This document shows positions 9,906 through 20,564 of a stretch of 64,000 nt of DNA, piece by piece. The notes under the pieces were generated by a model, which saw nothing but the letters and a program-made list of their open reading frames with translations, was not told the DNA's origin and ran no database searches. The position numbers were made by a program, and so were the translations under genes. The stretch's first letter is position 1; each line of letters begins with the position of its first letter. Source of the DNA: Prorocentrum cordatum (taxonomy: Eukaryota > Sar > Dinophyceae > Prorocentrales > Prorocentraceae); contig CAUYUJ010003973.1 in NCBI GenBank assembly GCA_963575745.1, forward strand, positions 7,501 through 71,500, given 5' to 3'.

Positions 9906-10435
9906 GGGAAGTGTTTAAGGATGTGCTCAGTGCCACGGCCACCATGGGGATCCCATGGGACCCCTATAGGATCCCATCGGGATCCCATCGGACTTCACAA
10001 GGATTTCTATGTGATTCCATACGGATCCTATAAGATCCCACAAGGACCCTGGAGGGTTCGTACAAAACCCCATGCGGGCCCTGTAGGATTCCATGGAGAA
10101 CATATAAGATTCCATGGGGACCATATAGGACTCCTGGAGGATTCCCTTGGGATCTTCCAGAATTCCATAAGGATCCTGTAGGATTGCTATAAGGTTCCAT
10201 GGGGTTCATATAAGGATTCCCAGTGATCCTATAAGGATGTCTACGGATCCCTCTAAAACCCGACAGGATCCCATATGGCATCCTACAGGATCTCCATGGA
10301 ATCCGATTGGATCCCAATGGAATCTTATAGGATCCCGATGGCATGTGTATAGGATTCCTATGGAATCGTATAGGTTCTCGATGGAGTCGTAGGGAGTCCA
10401 AGCATCCTATAGGACCCCTGTGGAATCTGATAGGA
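9906..10435 (+). repeat. Degenerate minisatellite of ggatcccatagg type
   Basis: Short units around ggatyccatayggrwtcc repeat across more than 500 bp with heavy divergence. The array at 33.96-34.89 kb has a related pattern and the same 3' junction. Confidence 0.75.
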
Positions 10436-10555
10436 CACCAACACCAACACCCCAACAGGCCCGCAACGCCCCCGCAGGGGCCCCACGGGGTTGTTGGGGT
10501 GTTGGTGTTGGTGTGTGTGGGGGGTACGGGTCGTCAGTGCACGCGTCCATCAACA
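10436..10555 (+). repeat. Hairpin and junction sequence leading to an AAC tract
   Basis: caccaacaccccaac pairs with gttggggtgttggtg about 55 bp away. The right part (ttggtgtgtgtggggggtac, gtgcacgcgtcc) matches the 34.90-34.97 kb junction. Confidence 0.6.
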
Positions 10556-10606
10556 ATAACAACAACAGCAACAACAGCAACGACGACGACAACGACAACG
10601 ACAACG

Positions 10607-10644
<38 letters not shown>

Positions 10645-10645
10645 T
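10550..10645 (+). repeat. AAC/GAC trinucleotide tract
   Basis: (aac)n with gac interruptions, directly before a copy of the second repeat family. Confidence 0.9.
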
Positions 10646-11480
10646 ACTAGCACGTGGGGACACTCCGTTCTCACCAGTGCCAGGGTTTTCATACGACGCC
10701 CGCCAATACCCCCACTTTGTGGGGGGGCCGGTTCAAGCTCTACCAAATTTCCAAACGACTCTTCGCCACCACCCACACCCAGCTTCCCGCCCTATGACGT
10801 TCGGACACTTCACTTCGTGGCCTGCGGACGACCGTGGCTACTACACTGGCGCATGGGTACAGCGATTCGTATGATTTTATGTTGCGCGGTGCTAAAATTC
10901 CTAAGAAATTCAATGGTTTTTGAAGATTTCGGCGTGCGCGCGCGAAGAAAAAACGAATGTGTCCCGCATGGTATTATTTGACAGGGATGATGGCCCTGGC
11001 AGGTGCGCAACCGTTGTTGGAGAAGTTCGAAGCACGTGAAAAAGTTGCTCGCAAAAGCCCGTTTGACAGAAACGTTTTAAAAGTGTTGGGTTTCCTACAA
11101 ATCCGCAAGAGCGCGCGGGATGAAATTGTGACATTTTTTTTTTTGAAAAACCATTGGTTGTTTGATGTTTTTATGTTAAAATCGCTACGAACACTAAGGT
11201 TTTGGAAAGATTTCGTCTTGCGCGCGCGAATGTCCACTTTACCTTATTTGTTGCAAGGGATTCTTGGAGTTTGGTTATGTTAGAACAAGAAATGTCAACT
11301 TTGCCTTATTTTCTTGCAAGGGAAAACCGCCCGTAACAAAACAACCGGATCCGGACCAACCCGTTTTGCCGGAGACTTCCTCACGAAAATGATGAAAACA
11401 TGGCTGCGGCCTAGGCGCGGCGAGGGGGCCGCGCACCAGGGGCCCCAACAATAATTATTCTTTAGAAGTAATAATGTTCA
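10646..11480 (+). repeat. Second interspersed family, copy A
   Basis: It begins cacgtggggacactccgttc. It contains cccccactttgtgggggggc, gaagaaaaaacgaatgtgtc, ctattttttgcaaggg-like AT-rich stretches and gcggcctaggcgcggcg, and ends caacaataattattctttag, (gt)aataatgttcaac. Related copies are at 16.4, 36.9, 38.3 and 47.1 kb. I see no coding. Confidence 0.9.
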
Positions 11481-11845
11481 ACAACAACAACAACAACAAC
11501 AACAACTACAGCGTGACTCATGTTAAGACTGTTCGCTCTTATCTGATCGCGTGCCAGTCAACGCGTATATCCCAAACCATCGATACCCGCCCTTTTCGTC
11601 TTCGATCGCACCCCCTTGGGGGAATGTATCTTTCGCACCTGCAACTTATATTTCGTGCAGCCCCTAATGCACGGGACGATAGAGGACGAACAGAAGGAAG
11701 GGGCGAGGGGGGGGGATGGAGCACGAGAGCGAATAGCAGGAGGGGGGCTCGGAAGAGAAAACACGTGGCAGAACCAGGCGGGCGGATGGGGCGGGTAGAC
11801 CCTAACGCGCGGGTCGGAAGGGCTGGTGGGGGCAATTTTTTCTCG
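11481..11845 (+). repeat. AAC-linked repeat, truncated copy (head and GA-rich body)
   Basis: An AAC tract, then the head, the tcttcgatcgcaccccctt phrase and a GA-rich body. It breaks off at about 11840 into unrelated GC-rich sequence. Confidence 0.8.
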
Positions 11846-12880
11846 CGGGCGCGAGCGGAAGCGCAGGCGCAGAGTCGGAAGGCCCGGGCCACGGGCCGAT
11901 CTAATTAGCAACGCGCGAGCCGAGAAACACAGCGACCGAGCCCGGAATCAGAACCTACCGCCGGCGGGGCAGCTGGCTGACGCTGAGCTGGCCGAGCTGA
12001 CTGCAAACGGCCAGGATAGCAGATGCAAGCGCGCGGGTGAATTGGGTCCTGCACGCCAAGAGATGTCGTGACCTGTTCTGTATCTCCAGACCAGACGTCG
12101 GCCTAGCGAGGCGGCGCCACCATGCGGGCAGACCCGGGAAGGCAGCGCGCAACCAGGAACGGGGCCCGAGAGGTGCAATCGCGCTCGAACTCAAAAGGGT
12201 ACCGCTGGAGAAAGTCACCAGGCACGCAAACGGGCCTCGTCGCCACAGGCGCCAGGGGTGAGGGCCACAACGGCTGGCACGTGCCAAGACAAGGCGGTAA
12301 CGATGCGCCAGTGGGGGGCGCGCAGACCACTGCAAGAAGGCTAAGCCACTCCAGAGGGGGCGGCAGACGAGCTGGTGGGGTACTTTTTGGTCGGCGGCCG
12401 CGTGACTACGGTCCGGCGGCAACGAGCGTGTCCGGGACGGCGGCGCAGGCCAATTGCACACAAGAGGTGCGGTGCACGTGCACTGAGCAAAGTGCTCCAC
12501 ATTCGCAGCGACGCACCTAGGCGCCGCCCGGACCAGAAGAACGAACGCACAGCGGTGCAAGTGCTACGGAAGGTCGCCCTTGCGGCGCCAAGCTCCGAGC
12601 ATCACCCCAAACAAACAACTGGCACCAGCCCGGGGGGCCGGCTGCCGGCGGTGGACAACAGGGGCCGTCGGCGCTGAAGGCTGGACCACTCAGCGCGCAG
12701 CCAACGAACGCCACTTCAGAGCTGTTGGGGCCGGCGGCGGCCGACGGACGAGTCGGCACCAGGAAGAGGGAAGGCGCGCCGAGAAACGCGGGCGAGGCAT
12801 CACTCTGGCAAGGCAACCCGTCACAGTCACCCTCACCTCGGTGGGCACCCGCCGCCCTTCCGAAGTCACAGCGTCGACCG
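11846..12880. other. GC-rich, largely non-repetitive sequence, no gene recognised
   Basis: Frames are open on both strands with Arg/Ala/Pro-rich text. A + strand stretch near 11900-12070 (AGQLADAELAELTANGQD) is the most protein-like. No splice pair or family match could be defended. Confidence 0.35.
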
Positions 12881-12884
12881 GCTG

Positions 12885-13548
12885 CGAGAGGGCCCCTGCA
12901 GCCCGCAGAGTGCGACTTGGCGCGGAGAAGGGGGGCGCAGCTAACCGCCGCAAGAGATGCGTAACTGGATGGCAGCTGCACGCCGAGAGCGTATACACGT
13001 GCGGGGGGCGCAGCTAACCGCCTCGGTAGCCGCGTAGAAAGAATGGGGGGCGGCCGAACAGCGCCGGCGCAGCCCGGGCTGGAGCGCGCCAGCGACGGAC
13101 GCGCCACTTGGACGGCCATGTGCCGCAGCATTACGCAACACAGCTGAAGTTGCACCTGATCCTCCGAGCAGCCTGCTCTCCTGGCCACCCGCTCCGGCTA
13201 CTGCAGCCGCCGCGGGCGAGCCCCGGGGGCGCAGAGGAGGACGCCCACCAGGTCACGCAAGCGGCGCCGCCCCACACCGTGGCCGGCCTGCGGCCCTTAG
13301 AATGCACCTTGCCGTGGAGAGGGGGGCGCAGCTAACCGCCGCAAGATACGCGCAACTTGATAGCAGCTGCACGCCGAGAGCGTCTACACGCGCGGGGGGC
13401 GCAGCTAACCGCCGCAGAAGACGCATAGCAAGATGGGGGGGGGGGCCGGGCAACGCCGCTGCAGCCCGAGCTGGAGCGCGCCAGCGTCGGACGCGCCACA
13501 TGGGAGGCACATGCGCCGCAGCCTTGCGCAACATAGCTGGAGTTGCAA
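12885..13548 (+). repeat. Duplicated unit of about 260 bp
   Basis: About 12895-13155 and 13291-13545 match unit for unit: ggggggcgcagctaaccgcc twice in each, gcagctgcacgccgagagcg, gctggagcgcgccagcg and gacgcgccac. They are direct repeats with about 135 bp between them. Confidence 0.8.
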
Positions 13549-13559
13549 ACTGCCCTTTC

Positions 13560-14100
13560 CGTTCCCATCCGGTCCGCCGCAAGTGCGTCGACGAAAGCCC
13601 TGTCTATGATACATCGACCTTTCGTTGACACGGGGGGCGCAGTTAACCGCCGCAGAACACGATTTGATGGAAAGTGTGTCTGCGAGAGCCCCGTCCACGA
13701 TTGGAAAGTGCCTCCGCCTCTGCTCTCAGTGCTGCAATTGATGACAGCGGGCGCACTTGCCGCTGAGAGCGGCGGGGAAGCTGATCGACGGTGCGACGGG
13801 GGGGGCAGCAGACCGTCGCGTAACACGGCTTGGTGGAAAGTGCGTCAGCGAGGGCCCCATCTATGATACATCGGCCTTTCGTTGACACGGGGGGCGCAGC
13901 TAGACGCCGCAGATGACAGGATTGATGGGACGTGAGTCTGCGAGAGCCCTACCTGTGATACACCGACTTTTCGTTGACGCGGGGGGGGCAGCTGACCGCC
14001 GCAGAATACGATTTGTTGGAAAGGGTGTCTGCGAGAGCCCCATATGTGCCTCCGCCTCTGCTCTCAGCGCTGCAATTGGTGACAGAGAGCGCCGTGTAGA
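13560..14100 (+). repeat. Tandem repeat of about 90-110 bp, about 5 units
   Basis: The recurring order is gacacggggggcgcagct, aaccgccgcagaa.acgattt, tggaaagtgtgtctgcgagag, then tatgatacatcg.cctttcg. It shares gggggcgcagctaaccgccg with the preceding duplication, so the two may be related. Confidence 0.75.
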
Positions 14101-14114
14101 CGAAACGTGCACGA

Positions 14115-14137
14115 GGGGGGGGGGGGGGGGGGGGCAC
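14115..14137 (+). repeat. Poly-G run
   Basis: About 20 consecutive G. A candidate for assembly or sequencing length error. Confidence 0.9.
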
Positions 14138-14189
14138 CTGATCCCTGCGCGCGCGATGCCACGAGGCGGGGCAGCAATCTGCCCTGCTG

Positions 14190-14407
14190 CTGCTGCTGAG
14201 GGAGCAAGGGTACCTCTGAATATTCTCTCGGGTTCTGCTGGCTCCCATAGGGGGGTGTTGTTGCTGTGGCAGCGGCGGGGTGCTGTTGCTGCAGCACCTG
14301 TAGCTGCCGCTGTGGCTGCGGTGGGGGGTGCTGCCGCTGTTGCTGCCGCTGCTGCAGTTGCTGCTGCTGCTGCTGCAGCTGCTGGGTTATGCTGCAGCTG
14401 CTGTTGC

Positions 14408-14447
<40 letters not shown>

Positions 14448-15240
14448 CTGCTGCTGCGGCTGCTGCGGGCCGTGGGGCTGGCCGTGGGGCTGGCCGCGGG
14501 GCTGGCCGCGGGGCTGGCGGCGGGGCTGTCCGCGGCGCCGCCAGCCGCCGCCGCCGCCGCCGCCGCCGGCGGGGGGCCGGCAGCGGCGGCGGCAGCAGCA
14601 GCAGCAGCGGCCGCCGCGAAGGCAGCCGCGACGCCGGCCACGGCGCGCCGGGCCGCCGCTGCCGCCGGGGGGGGGAGCCGGTGGCGGCGGGCAGCGAAGG
14701 CGGCGGCAGCGGCGCGGCGCGGCCGAAACGCAGGCAGCCGCGGGGCGGCGGCGGCCGCGCCCCCCGCCGCCGCCGCCGGCGGGGGCCGGCAGCGGCGGCG
14801 GCGGCAGCAGCAGCAGCAGCGGCCGCCGCGAAGGCAGCCGCGACGCCGGCCACGGCGCCGCCGGCCGCCGTTGCCGCCGGGGGGGAGCTGGAGGCGGCGG
14901 CAGCGGAGGCGGCGGCAGCGGCGGCAGCGGCCCAGCGCCCGCGGCGCCAGCGGCGCCCGCGGCGCCCGCGGCGCCCGCGGCACCAGCAGCGCCCGCGACG
15001 CCCGCGGCGCCAGCGGCGCCCGCGGCGCCCGGGCGCGGCGGCGCCCGTGGCGCCGCGGCGCCCGCGGCGCCCGCGGCGCCTGCGGCGCCCGCGGCGCCCG
15101 CGGCGCCCGCAGCGCCCGCGGCGCCCGCTGCGCGGTGGAGCCCGGGGGGGCGGCGGCAGCTCCAGCAGCGCCAGCGGCGCCGGCGGCGCCCGCGGCGCCC
15201 GCGCCCCGCCGCCGAGCCCCATCACCCGGGCCCGAGCGCC
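14190..15240 (+). repeat. GC-rich simple-sequence block (CTG/GCC repeats and 9-bp minisatellite)
   Basis: (ctg)n and gctgcggctg repeats (14190-14460) are followed by gcc/ggc-rich sequence. A segment of about 90 bp there is duplicated at 14548-14655 and 14768-14860. A gcgcccgcg 9-mer minisatellite covers about 14938-15130. The 700-residue open frame across it is Ala/Gly/Pro/Arg-only and is not taken as a gene. Confidence 0.85.
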
Positions 15241-15299
15241 GCACCTGAGCAGGGACGGGCTCAAGCCGAGACGGCTTGAGCCAGGCTTGAGCCAGGGGG

Positions 15300-15545
15300 G
15301 CTACGGAACTGGTGGGGATACGCACAGCGTCAAGAATAGTGAGAAAATCCAACGGGAAAGCTCGATCTCGGAATACATTGTGAGGAGGTATCAAGCGGCA
15401 GCCGTTGTTGTTGTAACTCGGGGGCCACGGGCCCAGCTTGGTGACCCCCAGCTTGCCCTTGTAGAAAACAAGGTGCGGGCCCCAGGAGGAGCCCCTCAAT
15501 GGAAAAAACACAATGAGCCCCGGAGGGGGGGATCTGCAATTCGCC
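15300..15545 (+). repeat. AAC-linked repeat, isolated tail fragment
   Basis: gaatacattgtgaggaggta, caagcggcagccgttgttgt and gaaaacaaggtgcgggcccc match the family tail. There is no head. Confidence 0.75.
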
Positions 15546-15559
15546 GGCCCAACGGGCCA

Positions 15560-16310
15560 GGGCGTGCTAAGATCTCCGGTACCTGGTTAACAGTATTTCT
15601 AGTTCGCGCGCGCGGGGCGGCCCCTGGGGGTCCCCGGACGAAAAGTACCCCGGCAAGGTCCCGGCAAGGTAGGGCCAGAGACGCCGGAGCCCTGTTACAT
15701 GGCCCCAGGACGGGCCAAGAGGTCCCCAAGAAGCCTCCAAGACGGTCCAAGAGGGCCCCGAGACGGCCAAAGATCGCCCGAAGACGCCCAACAGGGCCCC
15801 AAGACAGCCCAAGAGGCCTCCAAGACGCCCCAAGGGCCTTCCAAGAGGCCTCCGAAGAGGGCCCCAAGAGGCCAAAATCGTTGATTTTCATTGTTTTTTC
15901 TATGTTTTTTGCGTTCTGGCTTTTTCGGCTTCCGGACGCTCCAAGACGGCCCAAGAGGCCCCCAAGACCGCTCCAAGACGGCCCACGAGGCTCCCAAGAC
16001 GGCCCCGGAACGGCCCAGGAGGGCCCCCAAGACGGCCCAAGTGCCGCCCAAGACGGACCAAGAGGCCCCAAGACGGGCCCAAGAGGGGCTCAAGAGGGAA
16101 CCGAGAACTGAAAAATCGAGCCCTCCGCCCCAGAAGGCGCCCAGGAGGCCCCAAAAAGGCCCCAAGAGGCCCCCAAGAGGCCCCCAAGACGCCCCAAGAG
16201 GCGCCCAAGAGGCCCAAAAGAGGCCCCAAGAGGCCCCCAAACGGCCCCCAAGAGGCCCCAAAACTCGGCTAGCCCACAACGGTGCGACAATATGGGCCGG
16301 CGGAATGAGC
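15560..16310 (+). repeat. CAAGAGGCC / CAAGACGG short-period array with AT-rich spacer
   Basis: Many 9-12 bp variants (ccccaagaggc, ccaagacggccc) are interrupted at about 15870-15945 by an AT-rich spacer (gattttcattgttttttc ... cttccggacgctccaagacg). A matching spacer, inverted, sits in the 59-kb array. Confidence 0.85.
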
Positions 16311-16316
16311 GAAGCG

Positions 16317-16396
16317 ATTAAATAATTATTCTTCAGAACAACAACAAGAACAACAACAACAACAACAACAACAACAACTACAACAACAACAACACC

Positions 16397-16428
<32 letters not shown>

Positions 16429-16432
16429 CAAT
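16317..16432 (+). repeat. AAC/ACC trinucleotide tract
   Basis: aataattattcttcagaac followed by (aac)n and (acc)n. Confidence 0.9.
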
Positions 16433-17850
16433 TACTAGCACGTGGGGACACTCCGTTCTCACCAGTGCCAAGGTTTTCATACGACGCCCGCCAATACCCC
16501 CACTTTGTGGGGGGGCCGGTTCAAGCTCTACCACATTTCCAAACGACTCTTCGCCACCACCCACACCCAGCTTCCCGCCCTATGACGTTCGGACACTTCA
16601 CTTCGTGGCCTGCGGACGACCGTGGCTACTACACTGGCGCATGGGTACAGTGACTTGTTGTGGTAACATTTTCTGGACGCTAGCTTAGTATACGACTTTT
16701 CCCCCTGTTCCAACACTGGACACCTGTACTGGTTTTTGGTGGTAACGTGTTCCTGACGCTAGAATAGGAAACCACGGTAAACCAGTACGACGCCGGTACT
16801 GTCTGTAGGTCCTACAATGATATGGACTGCTTTGGCTGGTGAGGCGCTAGCGTCTGATACGACGTTTTTCCGTTTCTGTACCACACAAGCGAAGACACTT
16901 ATTTTGAGTGGTACCACGTGGGTGGCGCCAGCATACCACAGGACTTGTTTCCGTTGTTGTGAGACGATACATGCTCATTCTTGTTCTGTGGTTGTCGTTC
17001 CGGCCTCAATGTGCAATACTGGCTCATTCGTCTACGAAATACACGTGAGTAGCTCTCTCTGGTTGGAGGTCCTGATGGTTGTGGTTGTCCCGATGGTTGT
17101 CGCGATGATTGTCCCGATGGTTGTCCCGATGGTTGTTCCGATGGTTGTCCCGATGGTTTTTTAGGATTCGGACAGCGCGCGCGGGTAGAAATTTTGAAAA
17201 TTCGTACAGATGTTTTTCGAGGACCTACGGTGCGATTCGTATGATTTTATGTTGCGCGGTGCTAAAATTCCTAAGAAACCCAATGGTTTTTGAAGATTTC
17301 GGCGTGCGCGCGCGAAGAAAAAACGAATGTGTCCCGCATGGTATTATTTGACAGGGATGATGGCCCTGGCAGGTGCGCAACCGTTGTTGGAGAAGTTCGA
17401 AGCACGTGAAAAAGTTGCTAGCAAAAGCCCGTTTGACAGAAATGTTTAAAAAGTGTTGGGTTTCCTACAAATCCGCAAGAGCGCGCGGGATGAAATTTTG
17501 ACATTTTTTTTGTTGAAAAACCATTGGTTTTTTGATGTTTTTATGTTAAATCGCTACGAACACTAAGGTTTTGGAAGGATTTCGTCTTGCGCGCGCGAAT
17601 GTCCACTTTACCTTATTTTTTGCAAGGGATTCTTGAAGTTTGGTTATGTTAGAACAAGAAATGTCCACTTTGCCTTATTTTTTGCAAGGGAAAACCGCCC
17701 GTAACAAAACAACCGGATCCGGACCAACCCGTTTTGCCGGAGACTTCCTCACGAAAATGATGAAAACATGGCTGCGGCCTAGGCGCGGCGAGGGGGCCGT
17801 GCACCAGGGGTCCCAACAATAATTATTCTTTAGAAGTAATAATGTTCAAA
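16433..17850 (+). repeat. Second interspersed family, copy B, with inserted segment
   Basis: The left part (16433-16650) and right part (17233-17850) match copy A end to end. About 580 bp at 16651-17232 are extra. They include an array of about seven gatggttgtccc 12-mers near 17080-17160. The insert is otherwise unlike the one in copy C. Confidence 0.88.
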
Positions 17851-18140
17851 ACAACAAAAAACAACAAAAACAACATCAACATCAACGACAACCACAACGA
17901 CAACGACGACGAGGACGACGACGACGACAACCATTCCAACAACAACCACACCACCAAGCAAAAATAACAACACCAACCATTACAGCAACAGCAACAATGA
18001 AAACAACAACGACGACAACGACAACAACGACGGCGACGTCAACAACAACCATTAAAACAACAACCACAACAACATCAACACCAACAACAACCACTACAAC
18101 AACAGCAGCAGCAACAACTACGACGACGACGACGACAACG
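17845..18140 (+). repeat. AAC/GAC/ACC-rich low-complexity tract
   Basis: aac, gac and aacacc triplets for nearly 300 bp. Confidence 0.85.
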
Positions 18141-18230
18141 GCTCCCGCCTGATACCTCCTCACCATGTATTCACAAATCGCGCTCTCGCGCGGGACTTCG
18201 AGTGGCGCTCTCGCGTGGGACTTCCTCGAG
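18140..18230 (-). repeat. AAC-linked repeat, inverted tail fragment
   Basis: ggctcccgcctgatacctcc and cgcgctctcgcgcgggactt are the reverse complement of the family's gaggaagtccc-type subrepeats. A (ga)n run follows to about 18253. Confidence 0.7.
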
Positions 18231-18255
18231 AGAGAGAGAGAGAGAGAGAGAGAAA

Positions 18256-18895
18256 AACAAAAAAAAATCTAGCAATGTCGTAATCCAGTCGCAGGGAAGT
18301 TCTCTCCCTCTGGCCCCTCCCGCGCCGGGGGTGGGGGCCCCAGGGGGGGTCGCGAATGGGGGTCCCTGGGGGGGCCCCAGGTCAGCTGCGCATGCCGGCG
18401 GGCCTCGGGGCCATGGGAACGTGCCAAGACGGGCCGGGAGGGCCCCAAGAGGCCTCAGGGACGGCCCAGTCGCCAAACGATGGGTCCAAAACGCCATGAC
18501 GCCCTCCAGACTGCCCAGGAGGCCTCCCAGACGCCACTGATTTTCCGCTGGCTCCTGTAAGTTGGGCGTTCTCGCCCAAGAGGGCTCCAAGAGGGCCCCC
18601 AAAAACAGCCCCAGGGGACCCCAAGACAGCCCAAACACCTCCGAGACGGCCCAAAAGGCCCCCAAGCTGGCTCCAAGACCCTGCTCTGACGGGAACCCGA
18701 AAGGACATTTCCAGCCCTCGGCCCCGAGAGGCAGGCTCCCAGGAGACCCCAAGAGGTTCCCAAGAGGCCCCAGGAGACCTACAAGAGGTCCCCAGGAAGC
18801 CCGAAGTGGCCCCCGAGAGGCTAACAAGAGGCCCCAAAATTCCTCCCCAGAGGCCCCCCAGAGCCGTCCGAAGAGACCCCAAGAAGTATCCTTGA
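18256..18895 (+). repeat. CAAGAGGCC-type array
   Basis: ccccaagaggcc, ccaagacgg and ccaggagacc variants recur throughout, including a gattttccgctggctcc break near 18540 that resembles the spacers of the sister arrays. Confidence 0.75.
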
Positions 18896-18899
18896 TGAC

Positions 18900-19150
18900 T
18901 CTTGCCCACGTCAGCGTCGTCGTCGTCGCCGCCGCCGCCGCCGTTGTCGTCGTCGTCGTCGTCTCTCTTCAGAGTCGGCGGCACCGGCCGCAAGGCCTTC
19001 GCAATACACGTGGCAGGCAACAAAGATATGCCTCCGAAGGAGTACCACCGAAGACGGAGAGGGCGGGCACCGAGGGTTTGGGGCATACGTGCGGAATGGC
19101 ACGCGAGCAGACAGGAGGGAACAGTCTGAAAATGATTGGCATTGCTGCTG
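18900..19150 (-). repeat. AAC-linked repeat, inverted head fragment
   Basis: Read on the minus strand, cagactgttccctcctgtct, then cccaaaccctcggtgcccgc and ggtactccttcggaggcata follow the family head. A gtcgtc/gccgcc stretch lies at its left. Confidence 0.7.
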
Positions 19151-19184
19151 TGCTTGCGCTTCGGCTCCTGGTTGACAATCCTCG

Positions 19185-19318
19185 TAGACAACACAACCGC
19201 CGCCGACTGGCGTGGACACTGGCGTGGACACTGGCGTGGACACTGGCGTGGACGGCGTGGTCGCCCTGGCGAGGTAGAGCACTGCGGCGCTGGCAAGGAG
19301 CTTCGCGGCCAGAGCCAT
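19185..19318 (-). CDS. Candidate first exon with signal-peptide-like N-terminus
   Basis: A minus-strand ATG at 19318 opens MALAAKLLASAAVLYLARAT, a short basic start followed by a hydrophobic core of about 13 residues, as in signal peptides or anchors. Four 12-bp copies encode STPV repeats. A VGGGCVVYEDCQPG segment and then an inverted interspersed repeat follow, so the exon must end by about 19185. Donor candidates are GGCG|GTTGTG and CCAG|GAGCCG, both phase 1. Third positions are mostly G/C. No family is recognised. A gene following on the minus strand toward lower coordinates would fit the exon-like piece at 6393-6084 in phase, which is speculative. Confidence 0.4.
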
Positions 19319-19423
19319 CGTGCTCGCGGGCCGACCCGGCGGGACCCGTCTGGCTGCAGCCGCGCAACTCGGGTCGCTGCAGTAAGCCTTACGCTCGAGC
19401 AGAACTGCCGTGGAGCAGTGTAG

Positions 19424-19493
19424 GAGGAGGAGGGGGAGGAGGAGGAGGAGGAGGAGGAGGAGGAGGAGGAGGAGGAGGAGGAGGAGGAGGAGG
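19424..19493 (+). repeat. (GGA)n microsatellite
   Basis: About 22 gga triplets without interruption. Confidence 0.95.
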
Positions 19494-19795
19494 GCTAAGA
19501 TCAACGATCAAAGATCAGGCCAAGGAGGTCTTCGGCAAGCCAGATGAGGAGCACGCCGGCACTGCTCTGTGCTCGAGAGCGTTACAGTCAGACATATGCT
19601 GGACAAAATGGCAGGGCGGACCATGTCGAATGCACCGCATGCGACGTGGAGTCGTATTTCACACTGGAACCATCGCGCGCTTCGTGCGCGCTCAAGTCCT
19701 AGTCGATCCCACACCCATGAGCACTCGGAGTCCAGTCGCGTCCTCTTTACTTCTCGAGCTGCCTCTGGGTAGTCTTGCAGGCTTCTTGGGGTGCC
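19494..19795. other. Unassigned sequence
   Basis: Non-repetitive. Short frames are open on both strands, but none has supporting splice signals. Confidence 0.35.
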
Positions 19796-19990
19796 TTGAC
19801 CTCAATATGTGCATGGACACCTCCTTGGAATCTACATGGGAACCTCGGCCTTGGAATTTCATGGGTACCCAAACTTCAAAAAAAAGCATGGGCACCTCGA
19901 CCTCGAAATTTGCATGGGTACCTGAATCTCCAAAATTGCATGGGAGTCTCGGCCTCAGAGCTTACATGGGCGCCGCGGTCACCTGGGAAC
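19796..19990 (+). repeat. Tandem repeat of about 28 bp, about 7 degenerate units
   Basis: Units read (t)gcatgggtacctcgacctcg...aaatt with variants (catgggaacctcggccttgg). Confidence 0.75.
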
Positions 19991-20014
19991 CGCAGGGCGG
20001 AGGCGAGGAAACAC

Positions 20015-20450
20015 AAATTCCTGCATCCTCCTCCGCCCAATCCTCCGCCTCTTCCTCTTCCACCTCCTCGGCCCTCCTCCTCTTCCTCCTCCTCGCAGTT
20101 GATTCGGCAGATCACGAGTCATGATACATTGCATGGAGCGTTGCAAAACAATTCTTCGTGCAGGCGGCGCTCACTTATTGGTTAGGGCGTGTTGAGTGCG
20201 GTGGGCCAGTGGCGGAAGGGTGCTGATGGAGCGCGTCAGGCGTTGGCAAATATGGTGGATCAAGCGGTGCATGTCCTCAAGCCGTTAAAGGCTGCCAATG
20301 CCTCCTCGAGTCGTCCGGCAAAAGGCTGAAAACGGCTCTCCTCCCTCATCCCTCCTCGTACTCCTCCTCCTCCTCCTCCTCCGCCTCCTCCTCCTCCCCC
20401 CGTCCTCCTCCCCCCATCCTCCTCCTCCTCGTCATCCTCCTCCCTTCCGT
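20015..20450. other. CT-rich tracts around a short unassigned stretch
   Basis: (cctcct)n runs at 20025-20100 and 20340-20445. The 20105-20335 stretch between them is unassigned. Confidence 0.6.
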
Positions 20451-20564
20451 TTCCATGTACATAACTCCTCCCTGTGTCACCCCGAGGCTGGTCGAAAGTG
20501 CGGTGTGGGCGTTTCTCCTGAGACTTCGTTACGCTTATGAACCTGAGCTTCAAGACCAGCAACA

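Noticed and set aside
15270-15300. Spliced-leader-like gcttgagcc strings
   Set aside because: Only the short CTTGAGCC core is shared with the dinoflagellate leader complement; the rest of the leader is absent.
13913-16111. 732-residue open frame on the + strand
   Set aside because: It is made of Ala/Gly/Arg/Pro runs from GC-rich simple repeats and crosses several repeat boundaries. Equally long frames exist in the other phases.
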